Assembly (NCBI RefSeq): GCF_042677205.1
Contig: NZ_JBHTIU010000016.1
Span: 28,247 to 92,246, forward strand
Source: Paenibacillus_L residui
GTDB lineage: Bacteria; Bacillota; Bacilli; Paenibacillales; NBRC-103111
Direction: 5' to 3'
DNA: 64,000 bases
Below the pieces are notes generated by a model. That model was not told where the DNA came from, did no database searches, and saw only the letters and a list, made by a program, of their open reading frames with translations. Position numbers and translations under genes: made by a program. Positions 1 to 8,690 of the stretch are shown one piece after another (the stretch's first letter is position 1; every line of letters begins with the position of its first letter).

Positions 1-410
1 GATACCAACAGAGCGGAGGAAGAATAGCCTTTCTCTTCTCTACCTTTATCGGCTACGATCGTCAGCTTCTGACCGCCCGCAATCATATTATACAAACTTG
101 CGGTAATTCCCGTTGCACCGATGTCTACGCTTCCGGAAGCCGTAGCGACCGCGATCGGCTGTGCCGCATCAAACCATTTTAACGAGGCATCGATATTTTC
201 CTCTTTGAAGAACCCCTTCTCCACTGCAATAAATAAAGGTGCGGAACTGGTCAGCTTCAATAATCCGATACTAACCGATACCGGAGCCGCTTCCTTCTCC
301 TGCCCGCCAGGGGACGGCGTCGGCTGAACTTCCTCTTTCTTTCCGCAGCCCGCAAGAACGACGGTTAATACGAGAGCCACCAGCATAAATACAATTGTCC
401 CTTTTTTCAT
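1..410 (-). CDS. NitT/TauT-type ABC transporter substrate-binding lipoprotein (C-terminus off the window)
   Basis: The gene runs off the left edge, so only the first ~136 residues are visible. It starts with a short charged segment, a hydrophobic signal and a lipobox (VLAGC, Cys at about residue 22), followed by a Pro/Gly/Glu-rich linker. The mature part begins IGLLKLTSSAPLFIAVEKG and continues with FFKEENIDA and a GSVDIGATG-like segment, typical of the SsuA/TauA/ThiY periplasmic-binding fold. It is probably the anchored binding protein of an importer for an organic anion such as a sulfonate, nitrate or thiamine precursor; the substrate cannot be told. A good ribosome binding site (GGAGGAAAA) precedes the ATG at 410. 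The gene is divergent from the LtaS-like gene at 704. Confidence 0.85.
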   Translation of the reverse strand, partial: MKKGTIVFMLVALVLTVVLAGCGKKEEVQPTPSPGGQEKEAAPVSVSIGLLKLTSSAPLFIAVEKGFFKEENIDASLKWFDAAQPIAVATASGSVDIGATGITASLYNMIAGGQKLTIVADKGREEKGYSSSALLV

Positions 411-453
411 TCTGACTTTTCCTCCAATTTTTCTATGTGTTTATATAGGACCA

Positions 454-466
454 AATACACTGTATT
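454..466. promoter_or_regulatory. Short dyad AATACA-C-TGTATT in the divergent promoter region
   Basis: A 6-1-6 inverted repeat lies about 45 nt upstream of the lipoprotein start, between a possible minus-strand -35 (TTGTCG) and an AT-rich -10 region. It could be an operator for the truncated transporter gene. Short dyads arise by chance, so this is weak. Confidence 0.25.
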
Positions 467-606
467 CGACAATCGCCATTCTCCTGCATACGTTATGATT
501 TATATCAAAAATCCATTCTATTTTAGCATAAAACCTACGAGAATTAACTGGAAGAATTCTACTCGCTCTCTTTTATCCTGTTTTTACACTTTCCTTTATA
601 AGTGAA

Positions 607-637
607 TTGAAATGGTATACATACCTCATGTTATAAT
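607..637 (+). promoter_or_regulatory. Candidate SigA promoter of the first LtaS-like gene
   Basis: TATAAT at 632-637 is preceded by TG one base upstream (extended -10). A TTGAAA lies at 607-612 with a long 19-nt spacer. The transcript would carry a ~60-nt leader containing TTACAAAATCTT (649-660), which recurs in the leader of the paralogue at 18222. Confidence 0.5.
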
Positions 638-703
638 GACTTGTATGCTTACAAAATCTTTACATTTTTTTATCTAAACAAATAGATTGGGAGATCGATA
701 GGA

Positions 704-2773
704 ATGGGCAAGCAGTTAAAATCGTTATATCCAATAGTTATTCTCTCGTTATGGCTTCTGGCGTTCGTCGAGTTTTTCAGCCGTGGAAGCATCGAAGCGG
801 TTTGGTCCTGGCTCACGACCAATCCTATGGAGCTTGTCTTGAATTATCTCTTCGTCTTCTTCTCCCTTCTGATCCTGGCAGCATTGACGGGAAGAACCAG
901 ATGGGCCTATTGGCTGGCCTCCGTCTTATTTATCGTCATTGCCATCGTAAGCGGAATCAAACTGAAGATAATGGGTGTCCCCCTCCTGCCATGGGACGTG
1001 TTTCTCGGCAGCGAGACGAAGGATGTGCTCCAATATGTCAACAGCCTCTTTAGTGTCAGCATGATCTCGGGAATTGTCATTTTCCTGGCAGGCAGCTATG
1101 CGATGCTCTACCATATCCCGCACTTTAAAGGGAGATTCCGATGGAAAACCCAAATCGTTCTCGCCGTGCTTTCGGTTTTATTTTTTACTTCCGTTTATTC
1201 GGACAAGCCGATCCCGGTCAAGCAGGCGTTTAACATTTCAACCATCCCTTGGGATCAGACTTCCAATTATATGACCAACGGACTTTTACTGACAACCGTA
1301 TTAAATGTCGATCTCATCTTGATTGAAGAACCCGAAGGATATAATAAGGAAAAGATCGAATCTCTGGTGGCGGAAATTCCCCGGAGACCCGATCAAAGCG
1401 ATGTCGATCCCAATATTATCGTCGTGCTGAGCGAATCGTTCTGGGATCCGACGGTCATGAAGGATGTAGAGTTCAGTGAAGATCCGCTTCCTTTCTTCCA
1501 TTCTATCCAGGAGAAGTATACCGGGGGCTGGATGAGATCCCCGCAATTTGGCGGAGGAACGGCCAATGTGGAATTCGAGGTGCTGACGGGCAATACTATG
1601 CGTTTCCTGCAGCAAGGATCTCTTCCTTACATTCAGTATGTTAATCATCCGGTGGACTCACTGGCCAGTATTCTTAAGAGACAAGGCTATACGACCGCCT
1701 CGGTCAATCCGTTCCACAATTGGTTTTTCAACAGCAAAACGGTGTACCGCAATTTCGGATTTTCGAAGTATATCAGCAGCGAGTTTTTTGACCCGGTATA
1801 CAAGGGTCCGTTCCTGGCCGACACCGAGGTGGCCAAAAATGTTATAGAACAAATTGAATCCAGTCCGGGCCCGGCCTTCGTTTTTGCCAATACGATGGAG
1901 AATCATTATCCGTACGAACCATGGAAATTCGGCGGCAACACGATTAAGGTGAAGGGAGCCAATCTTTCGGAGGATTCCATAGGAAAGCTTGAAACATACG
2001 CTCAAGGATTAACGGGAGCGGATGCCATGCTGAAGATGCTCGTTGAGCATTTCGAGGCTTCCGGGGAGCCTACGATCATCGTCTTCTACGGAGACCATCT
2101 GCCTGTGCTCGGCGACGATTATAAAGTCTATAGGGAAAGCAATTATTTGCAGGATAACGATCCCGACTTTTTCAAGAAAATCTACAGCGTTCCCTTCGTG
2201 ATCTGGGACAACTATCTGTCTGATGAGAAGGAGGATCTGTATATCAGTTCGTCCTTCCTCGGTCCCTATGTGCTGAACAAAGCCGGGAAAGAAGGCAGCT
2301 ATTATACCGACTTCCTGTACTCTCTATATGAAAAAACACCGCTGCTTCCCGAGGCGGGGGATGAACAGTGGGCGGAAGAAATGCGCATCTACGAATATTT
2401 GCAGTATGACATTATGTTCGGAGCCAGATACGGCTATAAAGATTTCGAAGACCAGATCGTCGATCCGAACTTTATCCTTGGGCGCGGGCCGATGGAGCTG
2501 GAACAGGTGCTTCCTGCGGAAACCTATGCCGATACAAGCAAGGATGCGTCGGTAACGATCGAGCTTAAAGGGAAGAATTTCGTCCCCGGGGCGCTGGTAT
2601 ATGCAAATGGCGGTGCGCTTGAAACGAAGTACGTGGACCGTCAAACGATGACAGCCGTCGTACCGGCCAATATGCTGGGCAAATCCGGCCGTCTCGACAT
2701 CAGGATCAAGCTGATCGATTCCCAATCCATCGCCATTGTTGAAACGAATTCGCTGCCGTTTACCGTAAAGTAA
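704..2773 (+). CDS. LtaS-like membrane phosphoglycerol transferase (sulfatase/alkaline phosphatase superfamily), paralogue 1
   Basis: This 689-residue protein belongs to the MdoB/LtaS family (COG1368), which transfers glycerol phosphate from phosphatidylglycerol on the outer membrane face to build lipoteichoic acid or decorate glycans. About five membrane segments fill residues 1-170. The extracellular sulfatase-fold domain starts near VVLSESFWDPT. The segment QFGGGTANVEFEVLTG holds Thr286, which aligns with the catalytic threonine of LtaS, and FYGDHLPVLGDDY is the late metal-binding motif. A ~100-residue C-terminal extension follows the catalytic domain. GGGAGATCGATAG serves as ribosome binding site. 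It is a full-length relative of the gene at 18222, collinear along its whole length and sharing leader motifs. Whether it is a polymerase, a primase or a modifier of another polymer is not decided by sequence. Confidence 0.88.
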   Translation: MGKQLKSLYPIVILSLWLLAFVEFFSRGSIEAVWSWLTTNPMELVLNYLFVFFSLLILAALTGRTRWAYWLASVLFIVIAIVSGIKLKIMGVPLLPWDVFLGSETKDVLQYVNSLFSVSMISGIVIFLAGSYAMLYHIPHFKGRFRWKTQIVLAVLSVLFFTSVYSDKPIPVKQAFNISTIPWDQTSNYMTNGLLLTTVLNVDLILIEEPEGYNKEKIESLVAEIPRRPDQSDVDPNIIVVLSESFWDPTVMKDVEFSEDPLPFFHSIQEKYTGGWMRSPQFGGGTANVEFEVLTGNTMRFLQQGSLPYIQYVNHPVDSLASILKRQGYTTASVNPFHNWFFNSKTVYRNFGFSKYISSEFFDPVYKGPFLADTEVAKNVIEQIESSPGPAFVFANTMENHYPYEPWKFGGNTIKVKGANLSEDSIGKLETYAQGLTGADAMLKMLVEHFEASGEPTIIVFYGDHLPVLGDDYKVYRESNYLQDNDPDFFKKIYSVPFVIWDNYLSDEKEDLYISSSFLGPYVLNKAGKEGSYYTDFLYSLYEKTPLLPEAGDEQWAEEMRIYEYLQYDIMFGARYGYKDFEDQIVDPNFILGRGPMELEQVLPAETYADTSKDASVTIELKGKNFVPGALVYANGGALETKYVDRQTMTAVVPANMLGKSGRLDIRIKLIDSQSIAIVETNSLPFTVK

Positions 2774-2832
2774 AGCTGGCCGCCTGGCGTATGGGAATAC
2801 CGATTGCCACCACCGCATTTGCGACACAAACA

Positions 2833-2872
2833 ATGGACCAGGATGATCGCCTTCCGGCGTATCCTGGTCCAT
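2833..2872. terminator. Stem-loop between convergent genes
   Basis: A perfect 12-bp inverted repeat (ATGGACCAGGAT / ATCCTGGTCCAT) with a 16-nt loop lies between the convergent ends of the LtaS-like and DUF1854 genes. The U-tracts on either side are weak, so it may be an inefficient or bidirectional terminator. Confidence 0.6.
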
Positions 2873-2894
2873 TTGGATAAAAAATGCCACAAAC

Positions 2895-3395
2895 CTATAA
2901 AACCCGCATAAGCTGCTTGCGGCTCTGAGGATCCAACGCGGTATAATCGTGAATCTCGCACCGGTTACCGTCCATATCGGACAGTAGCAGGCGCTTACGG
3001 GCAATCGGCTGCACATGCTCGTGAAGATTGCGCATCGTCAGCTTGATCGGACCGAGCGACGTTTGCAGCTGCCATACCCACATCCCGGAATGCTGCTTGA
3101 TGCTCACGATCTGCTGAACCTGCGGGAGCAAATACCTCAGCTTAAGCTCCTTCTCCACTTCCGCCCGGGACATGTCATCCAGCTCCGTCAATCCGGCAAG
3201 GATTCCGATTTCCAGGCCCTCCCTGTCGCGCACGGAAATATATTCGTCTTGTCGTGACAGCGGGAAACCCCGGTACAGCAGGACCTCCGGATAAAGGGTA
3301 CCTCTGCTTTCCATCGACAGCATTCCGCCTTCGGTACGTCTGAATGAGAGCGATCCGGCGTCGAGCACCACGATTTCATACGATCCGTTACTCAT
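2895..3395 (-). CDS. DUF1854 domain protein coupled to the ABC exporter
   Basis: This 166-residue soluble protein matches the DUF1854 family: LEIGILAGLTELDD, then a KELKLRYLLPQVQQI segment, a WVWQLQTSLGPIKLTMRNL strand region and the closing signature LLLSDMDGNRCEIHDY. The family has no established function, but its members commonly sit next to an ABC exporter like the one here. Its ATG overlaps the stop of the exporter by 4 bp (ATGA), so the two are translationally coupled. The tight coupling suggests it is a subunit or regulator of the transporter; that is inference. Confidence 0.82.
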   Translation of the reverse strand: MSNGSYEIVVLDAGSLSFRRTEGGMLSMESRGTLYPEVLLYRGFPLSRQDEYISVRDREGLEIGILAGLTELDDMSRAEVEKELKLRYLLPQVQQIVSIKQHSGMWVWQLQTSLGPIKLTMRNLHEHVQPIARKRLLLSDMDGNRCEIHDYTALDPQSRKQLMRVL

Positions 3396-5587
3396 CCTTT
3401 CACCCCTCTGATCTTGGACATTTCCTTCTGTGCCTCCACCAGCTTGTAATACACTCCCTCAAGAGCCAACAGCTCCTCATGTGTTCCGATTTCCGCCACC
3501 TTCCCCTTATCCAGAACGATGAGCCGGTCGGCGTTCCTTAAAGTCGACAGGCGATGGGCGATAGCAAAGGTCGTTCTTCCCTTGACCAGCCGGGCGATCG
3601 CCTCCTGGATCTGGCGCTCGGTCTCTGTATCGACCGAAGCGGTAGCTTCGTCAAGGATAAGAATGCGAGGATCGTGAATGATGGCACGGGCGATGGCAAT
3701 ACGCTGTTTCTCCCCGCCGGATAGACGATGGCCCCGCTCTCCCACCCGGGTGTCATACCCATCCGGCATGCGGACGATAAAATCGTGGGCATTCGCAATT
3801 TTAGCCGCCCGCATAATCTCCAGAGGGCTTACCTCTGGATTCGCATAGGCAATATTCTCGGCAATCGTGCCGTCGAACAGAAAAGTTTCCTGAAGCACGA
3901 CACCGATCTGCTTGCGCAAGGCTTCCTGGTCGATTTGTTTCAAATCGATACCGTCAATCCTGATAATCCCTGAATCGGGATCGTAAAATCGGCAAATCAA
4001 GTTGATCAAGGTCGATTTGCCCGCTCCGGAATGGCCGACCAAGCCGATCATCTCTCCCGGAGCGATTTGCAAGCTGATGTCTTTGAGAACGGGATGATGC
4101 TTCTCGTATCCGTAGGAAACATTCTCCAGCTCGACCCTGCCCTCTACCCTGGGGATAGATACCGCATTGCGGGCGGTAGGAACATCCGTCGGCGTATCCA
4201 TAATTTCGAAGACGCGGTCCGCTGCGGTTAACGCACGGCTGGTCCAGCTTATCGATTGGCTGAACCATTGGAGAGGGCCGAAAAACATGGTCAAGTAAGC
4301 GGTAAAAGCCATCAAAGTACCCAATGTCAGCTCGTCCCGGATGACCTGCCAGCCGCCGAAGTACCAGACAAGCAGCGCCCCGGAAGTCGTAATCAAGGAA
4401 AATAACGGGAATACACCGGACCAAATACCTTCCGAACGGATAGTCTGATGCACCAGCTCCTCGTTAGCGCTCCCGTATCTCTCCCTCTCGGTCGTCTCCT
4501 GGCCGAACGCTTTGACGACGCGGATCCCCTGCAGTGCATCGCCTACGAGCATATTGATTTTGTTGACCGAACGCCATTGAAGATACCAGAGATGCCGAAT
4601 CCGGGGCCAAATGGAGAGCGAAGTAATGACAATCAGAGGCGTGGGCAGCAAGGCCAGCAAAGCCAGCTTCCAATTGAGGTTAAGCATCATGCCGATAATG
4701 GCGATAAGCATCAGCAATTGTCCGGCTATCCAAATGATTCCGTCGGTCAGAAACTGCCTCATCGCTTCCGAATCGCTGTTCACCCTGCCTATAAATTGCG
4801 ATGTCTGTCTGCGATCAAAGAAGCTGAGCGACAACCTCATTAACGCTTGGTATGTATCCTTGCGGATATCTCCCATCAGCTTGCCGCCGATCCATACGCC
4901 TATATACCCCCTCAATGTCTGCATCAGCGAAAGAACAACCCGGGTGGCGGCCAGAGCGATAACCAGCCACAGCAAAGCGTGGCCGATATGCTTCGGCTGG
5001 AGAACGTCATCGACAATGACTTTCGTCAAATAAGGAGGGATCAGTTCCATCAGCGTAGCGGCCATCATCATTAACGCCGCAGTTATCATCCGCATCTTAT
5101 ACGGCTTGGCATAACTGAGCAGCCTGGAAATAACCTTCCCCTTATCCGAGCAGGTCGGGCACAGATTGCTTCCTTCCGGCAGCCGTTCCTGACAGGTAGG
5201 ACATAGTCTGGGCATGTCTTTGGAGGTGGGAACCGGGAGCTCCTCTCCTTGGATGAGTGCTTGGATCGTTTTCGTTGCGAAGCTCATCTGTCTGTTCAGT
5301 TCCGCTGTAAAACGGGCAAGAACAACAGCCCCGTCCTCTGTGTCTATAACAAGCGTTCCGCCCCCGACCGCCGACAGCATCCGGGCTTCTTTAACAGACG
5401 ACAAGGGATATTCCCTGACAAGCTCCCCCTCTTCGGAAACGACCTCAAGCCGGCTCCTGGTGATCAGAAGCCGGCTTCTCCCCGGTGTACCGTTCTCGTC
5501 TACATTCGCTTCGACTTCCCAAACCAATTCGTCGGTCGGCTGACTGTTTCCGCTTACATTAATCTTTTCCTTCTCAAGAACGCTCAT
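3392..5587 (-). CDS. ABC transporter, fused permease/ATPase with N-terminal zinc-ribbon domain
   Basis: This 731-residue exporter-type half transporter has an unusual ~150-residue cytoplasmic front. That front carries a small beta-rich domain and a four-cysteine zinc ribbon (CPTC..., then CPTCSDKGK, about residues 128-146). The six-helix ABC membrane domain follows, then the nucleotide-binding domain with Walker A GHSGAGKS, signature LSGGEKQR, Walker B ILILDEATAS and the H-loop (AIAHRLSTLRNADR). I chose the ATG at 5587 because AAGGGGGT sits at good spacing; an in-frame start 25 codons upstream has none. The arrangement with a DUF1854 partner resembles the family called 'cyanophycin metabolism-associated ABC transporter' in proteobacteria. 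The substrate is unknown, and there are no cyanophycin genes here. Confidence 0.88.
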   Translation of the reverse strand: MSVLEKEKINVSGNSQPTDELVWEVEANVDENGTPGRSRLLITRSRLEVVSEEGELVREYPLSSVKEARMLSAVGGGTLVIDTEDGAVVLARFTAELNRQMSFATKTIQALIQGEELPVPTSKDMPRLCPTCQERLPEGSNLCPTCSDKGKVISRLLSYAKPYKMRMITAALMMMAATLMELIPPYLTKVIVDDVLQPKHIGHALLWLVIALAATRVVLSLMQTLRGYIGVWIGGKLMGDIRKDTYQALMRLSLSFFDRRQTSQFIGRVNSDSEAMRQFLTDGIIWIAGQLLMLIAIIGMMLNLNWKLALLALLPTPLIVITSLSIWPRIRHLWYLQWRSVNKINMLVGDALQGIRVVKAFGQETTERERYGSANEELVHQTIRSEGIWSGVFPLFSLITTSGALLVWYFGGWQVIRDELTLGTLMAFTAYLTMFFGPLQWFSQSISWTSRALTAADRVFEIMDTPTDVPTARNAVSIPRVEGRVELENVSYGYEKHHPVLKDISLQIAPGEMIGLVGHSGAGKSTLINLICRFYDPDSGIIRIDGIDLKQIDQEALRKQIGVVLQETFLFDGTIAENIAYANPEVSPLEIMRAAKIANAHDFIVRMPDGYDTRVGERGHRLSGGEKQRIAIARAIIHDPRILILDEATASVDTETERQIQEAIARLVKGRTTFAIAHRLSTLRNADRLIVLDKGKVAEIGTHEELLALEGVYYKLVEAQKEMSKIRGVKG

Positions 5588-5800
5588 TTCTTCAACCCCC
5601 TTACGAATACGGGTTCCTTGCAGCTGTTGTTCATGAGCAGTCATTGACAGCAAGTAAGCCAACCTTCATTCTAGCATGGTTATCACGGCATGGTGCCGGG
5701 AAATTTTAATTATATACATTCTATCCTTACATTTCCCATACGAGCGGATGGTCCTTTGAAAGTCAAGACAAGCCTTGAACGACCTTCCCCTGGCCCGGCT

Positions 5801-6643
5801 CTAAACCAACGATTTCATATACTGCAGGTTACGAGCCAGCAGCTCTTCACCTGTTCCTGAGCGGCTGAAATCTTCGAAGCTGAGCCAACGATCGTACCCG
5901 ACCGTCTTCAAGTCGTCCACGATTTGTTTCCAATTCGCCACTCCTTCACTGACCGGACAGGAATCCGCCTGCCAGATATGACGGTTCGGGTCGTTAGTCC
6001 GCACCCAATGAGCATTCTTCACGTGAACATGAGCCAGATAAGGCCCCAGCAGCTCCAAGCCCATACGGTACTGCTCGTATCCTTCATAGACCATGTTGCC
6101 GGGATCATAGATGACCCCGATATGTTCCGGATCGAAGCCTTCTACCAGCCTGTGTGCCAGACTGGCACTGGAGGCAATATTGTTCATATGGATCTCGATC
6201 CATCCCTGGACGCCATATTGGCGGCTCAGTTTCTGTACTTCCTCCAGATAAGAACGGCCTTCCTCCAACAACTCCTGATAGCGCTTACTTCGATTGTACA
6301 TCGGCACACCAACCCGAATCGCAGAGGCCCCAAACCATTGAGCTATTTGCATCCCCCGTGCCGTTCCTTCCACATCGCCGCATTGCAAATAGCATGCTAG
6401 AGCGGGAATTTCCAAGCCTGCAAGCTCTGTCTCCGCCTTCAAGCTCAGAATATCTTCTTCGGACGATTGAGTATCGACGGTACACCGATTGTTTCCCCAG
6501 AAAGACGGGGGCTCCTCCTGCTTGGCCGGGTCGATTGCCGTTACTCTCCATTCCACTCCGTCATAGCCTGCCTTCTTAAGCTCATGTATTGCTTCCTGGG
6601 GCGATAGCTCGGGGAGCATGACCGTGAATACAGAATATTTCAT
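5801..6643 (-). CDS. Sugar phosphate isomerase/epimerase family protein (xylose isomerase-like TIM barrel)
   Basis: This 280-residue protein has the AP-endonuclease-2/xylose isomerase-like barrel. It opens MKYSVFTVMLPELSPQEAI with KKAGYDGVEWRV as the first strand and a Glu ligand. GWIEIHMNN, GVIYDPGNM, HVHVKNAHW and LSFEDFS supply the metal-ligating Glu, Asp, His and Glu seen in this superfamily. Such proteins isomerise or epimerise sugars or inositol derivatives; the exact substrate is unknown. GAGGATGAAGG lies just before the ATG. It lies downstream of the sugar ABC operon on the same strand but is separated from it by a hairpin, so it is probably its own transcript or a read-through partner. 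Confidence 0.85.
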   Translation of the reverse strand: MKYSVFTVMLPELSPQEAIHELKKAGYDGVEWRVTAIDPAKQEEPPSFWGNNRCTVDTQSSEEDILSLKAETELAGLEIPALACYLQCGDVEGTARGMQIAQWFGASAIRVGVPMYNRSKRYQELLEEGRSYLEEVQKLSRQYGVQGWIEIHMNNIASSASLAHRLVEGFDPEHIGVIYDPGNMVYEGYEQYRMGLELLGPYLAHVHVKNAHWVRTNDPNRHIWQADSCPVSEGVANWKQIVDDLKTVGYDRWLSFEDFSRSGTGEELLARNLQYMKSLV

Positions 6644-6896
6644 CCTTCATCCTCTTTTCCATCCCATGCGCGGCGGCATGTATTATTAAATTCTCAACAC
6701 GATAGTACCATAAACAGGAAATCCGGTCCATGCTCTTAAGCAGCGATTTCGGTTCTTTCGGCGGCTTTCTCGCCGTTGAACAGCCGAATTTAGCCGGAAA
6801 ATAGAGCTCTCCCGACAGCCGGTTTGCGATTTTCAGCCCCATTCAGCTCAACGGGCATCTGGAGCAGGCGCACGGCTTCCCTGTACAACGATGCAA

Positions 6897-6950
6897 GAGA
6901 AAGAGCGAGTGTAAGTGGAAAAAATTGACCACTTGCCCCGCTCTTTTCTC
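6897..6950 (-). terminator. Imperfect long stem-loop downstream of the sugar ABC operon
   Basis: GAGAAAGAGCG pairs with CGCTCTTTTCTC, with inner pairing of GTAAGTGG and CCACTTGC. The minus-strand product ends in a T-rich CTCTTTCTCTTG. This is the only notable structure in the 387-nt gap 6644-7030. Confidence 0.6.
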
Positions 6951-7030
6951 AGATAGATTTTACTGTTTTCTCGGTTTAGGCCATTTCGCAGTCGTTTGTA
7001 AACTGCTTTAGAAACCGCCTCTTTCGCGCT

Positions 7031-8566
7031 TTATTTATTGGACTGATACCACTCATTGGCGGCTTTAATCATTTCCTCTCCGCCTTGGGATTTCCATTGC
7101 GCCAGGAATTTATCGTAATTGTCGACAGGCTCTACTCCGCCAATAAATTTGATGAAGCTGTCTTCCCTAAGCTTGGCAAGCTTTTGGGTGTTTTTGGAGA
7201 TGGCCTCAATCGGAGGTGCGTAGGTTAACGGATCAATCACCATATGTTCTTTAGCGTTCTCCTGATAGGTTTCGAAATACTTCTGCACATTTTCATCCTT
7301 ACGCACACGTGCCTGCCAGTAAATCGGATAATTGTCCTGATCCGTTCCCGTCAGGAAGTAACTTGCGTTGTTCCACTCATCCGCGAATTTGGGATGAATC
7401 GGGTAATATTTGCCGTCCTTCATTTCGTGGTGAACTCCCTCTTCGCCGATCGCCAGCCCTTTGTGAATATCTTTCTCCAGCTTCATATCGATTAGCTTCA
7501 TCGCATCTTCTTTGTTCTTGGCCCATTTAGGGATGGCAACGACGTAGGTAACTCCGGCCGAACCGACAACCTGTGTTTTGCCGTCTTTATCCTTAAGGAA
7601 AGGTATGATGGAGATTTTGGCATCCGGGAAGTTCTTGGCCAGGGCATTGTTGATATTCCCCGCATCCCACCAAGCTAACCGGTACATGGCCGCTTTGCCG
7701 CTGGAGAATTTCTCGATGGCCTTAGCCGAAGTATTAATTCCCCATTCCGGATCCATCAAGCCTTCCTCATACAGCTTGTTCATGAAGGCCAAATACTCCT
7801 TCATCTCTGGGAGCTCTACGGCATGCACCAGCTTGCCGTCACGCTCCACCCAATCCGTCGTTATTCCGAAGGTCGAAGCGATATCCCCAACCATCGGATC
7901 CTTGCCTCCGGTTAAAGGAATGACGTTCTTCTTTTCTTTAATCGTCTTCAACACATTGTACAATTCATCAGTGGTCGTCGGTATTTCCAGTCCGAGCTCA
8001 TCCATCCAGTCCTGGCGGACAACCAGCTCGGTACCTACCTGTGTTCCAGCCGTTCCTTCCGGGATTCCGTACTTTTTGCCGTCAACAATGACGCTGTTCC
8101 AGGTCTCTTCATGAATCACTTGTTTCATATTTGTACCATATTTATCAATCAGGTCGTCCAGCGGCTCTAGCGCGCCGGAAGCCGCCAGCCTGGCGAATTG
8201 GGACTTACCGAGCTTCATGAAGTCGTACGCCTCTTGGTTAGCCATCAGCAGGTTCAGCTTCTCATCGGCATTCTCGGCGGGAAGCTGATCGTATTTGACA
8301 TCATATCCCGTCTTCTCCTTCAAGTAGGCGGCCACGGGATCCTTATTCGGATCGAAGCGTTCAAAAGGCAGCAATTGGCGCAGTTGAGGCTTTTCCGCCT
8401 TATCGCCCCCTTCATTCTTCGGGGCTTCGGAAGCGGCCGGAGAATTGGTCGGGGCAGCTCCTTTATTATCGTTCCCGCCTCCTCCACAAGCCGCCACTGT
8501 CACGGCTAATGCGGCGATGGAAACGGAAGACAGCATCTTTTTAGTTACGTTGGATTGAAATTGCAT
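7031..8566 (-). CDS. Extracellular solute-binding lipoprotein, lpl/family 1 sugar ABC type
   Basis: A 511-residue binding protein with a lipoprotein signal (lipobox VAAC, followed by GGGG) and a Pro/Ala/Ser/Glu linker. The mature domain has the family 1 fold, with KTGYDVKYDQLPAENADEK near the front and a C-terminal half rich in aromatic residues. It resembles LplA-type proteins of Paenibacillus oligosaccharide importers. I start at the ATG at 8566 because GGGAGG lies correctly in front; an upstream in-frame start would add 12 residues before the signal peptide. It is the last gene of an operon with two permeases. There is no ATPase in the operon, as is usual for this type, which relies on a shared MsmX-like ATPase (family knowledge). 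The substrate is unknown. Confidence 0.9.
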   Translation of the reverse strand: MQFQSNVTKKMLSSVSIAALAVTVAACGGGGNDNKGAAPTNSPAASEAPKNEGGDKAEKPQLRQLLPFERFDPNKDPVAAYLKEKTGYDVKYDQLPAENADEKLNLLMANQEAYDFMKLGKSQFARLAASGALEPLDDLIDKYGTNMKQVIHEETWNSVIVDGKKYGIPEGTAGTQVGTELVVRQDWMDELGLEIPTTTDELYNVLKTIKEKKNVIPLTGGKDPMVGDIASTFGITTDWVERDGKLVHAVELPEMKEYLAFMNKLYEEGLMDPEWGINTSAKAIEKFSSGKAAMYRLAWWDAGNINNALAKNFPDAKISIIPFLKDKDGKTQVVGSAGVTYVVAIPKWAKNKEDAMKLIDMKLEKDIHKGLAIGEEGVHHEMKDGKYYPIHPKFADEWNNASYFLTGTDQDNYPIYWQARVRKDENVQKYFETYQENAKEHMVIDPLTYAPPIEAISKNTQKLAKLREDSFIKFIGGVEPVDNYDKFLAQWKSQGGEEMIKAANEWYQSNK

Positions 8567-8690
8567 GGATGAACCTCCCTTTCTTCTTTTCAAAGATTTC
8601 ATTATGAAATTCCTTCAGTTCTTATCCGATTAGGAGAAATGATCACCGCCTTTCCATGCTTTCTTTTTGGCACGGTAACAATGAATCCCA

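Noticed and set aside
2324..3016. 230-codon ORF on the minus strand
   Set aside because: Overlaps the LtaS-like and DUF1854 genes in other frames, and contains no recognisable motif.
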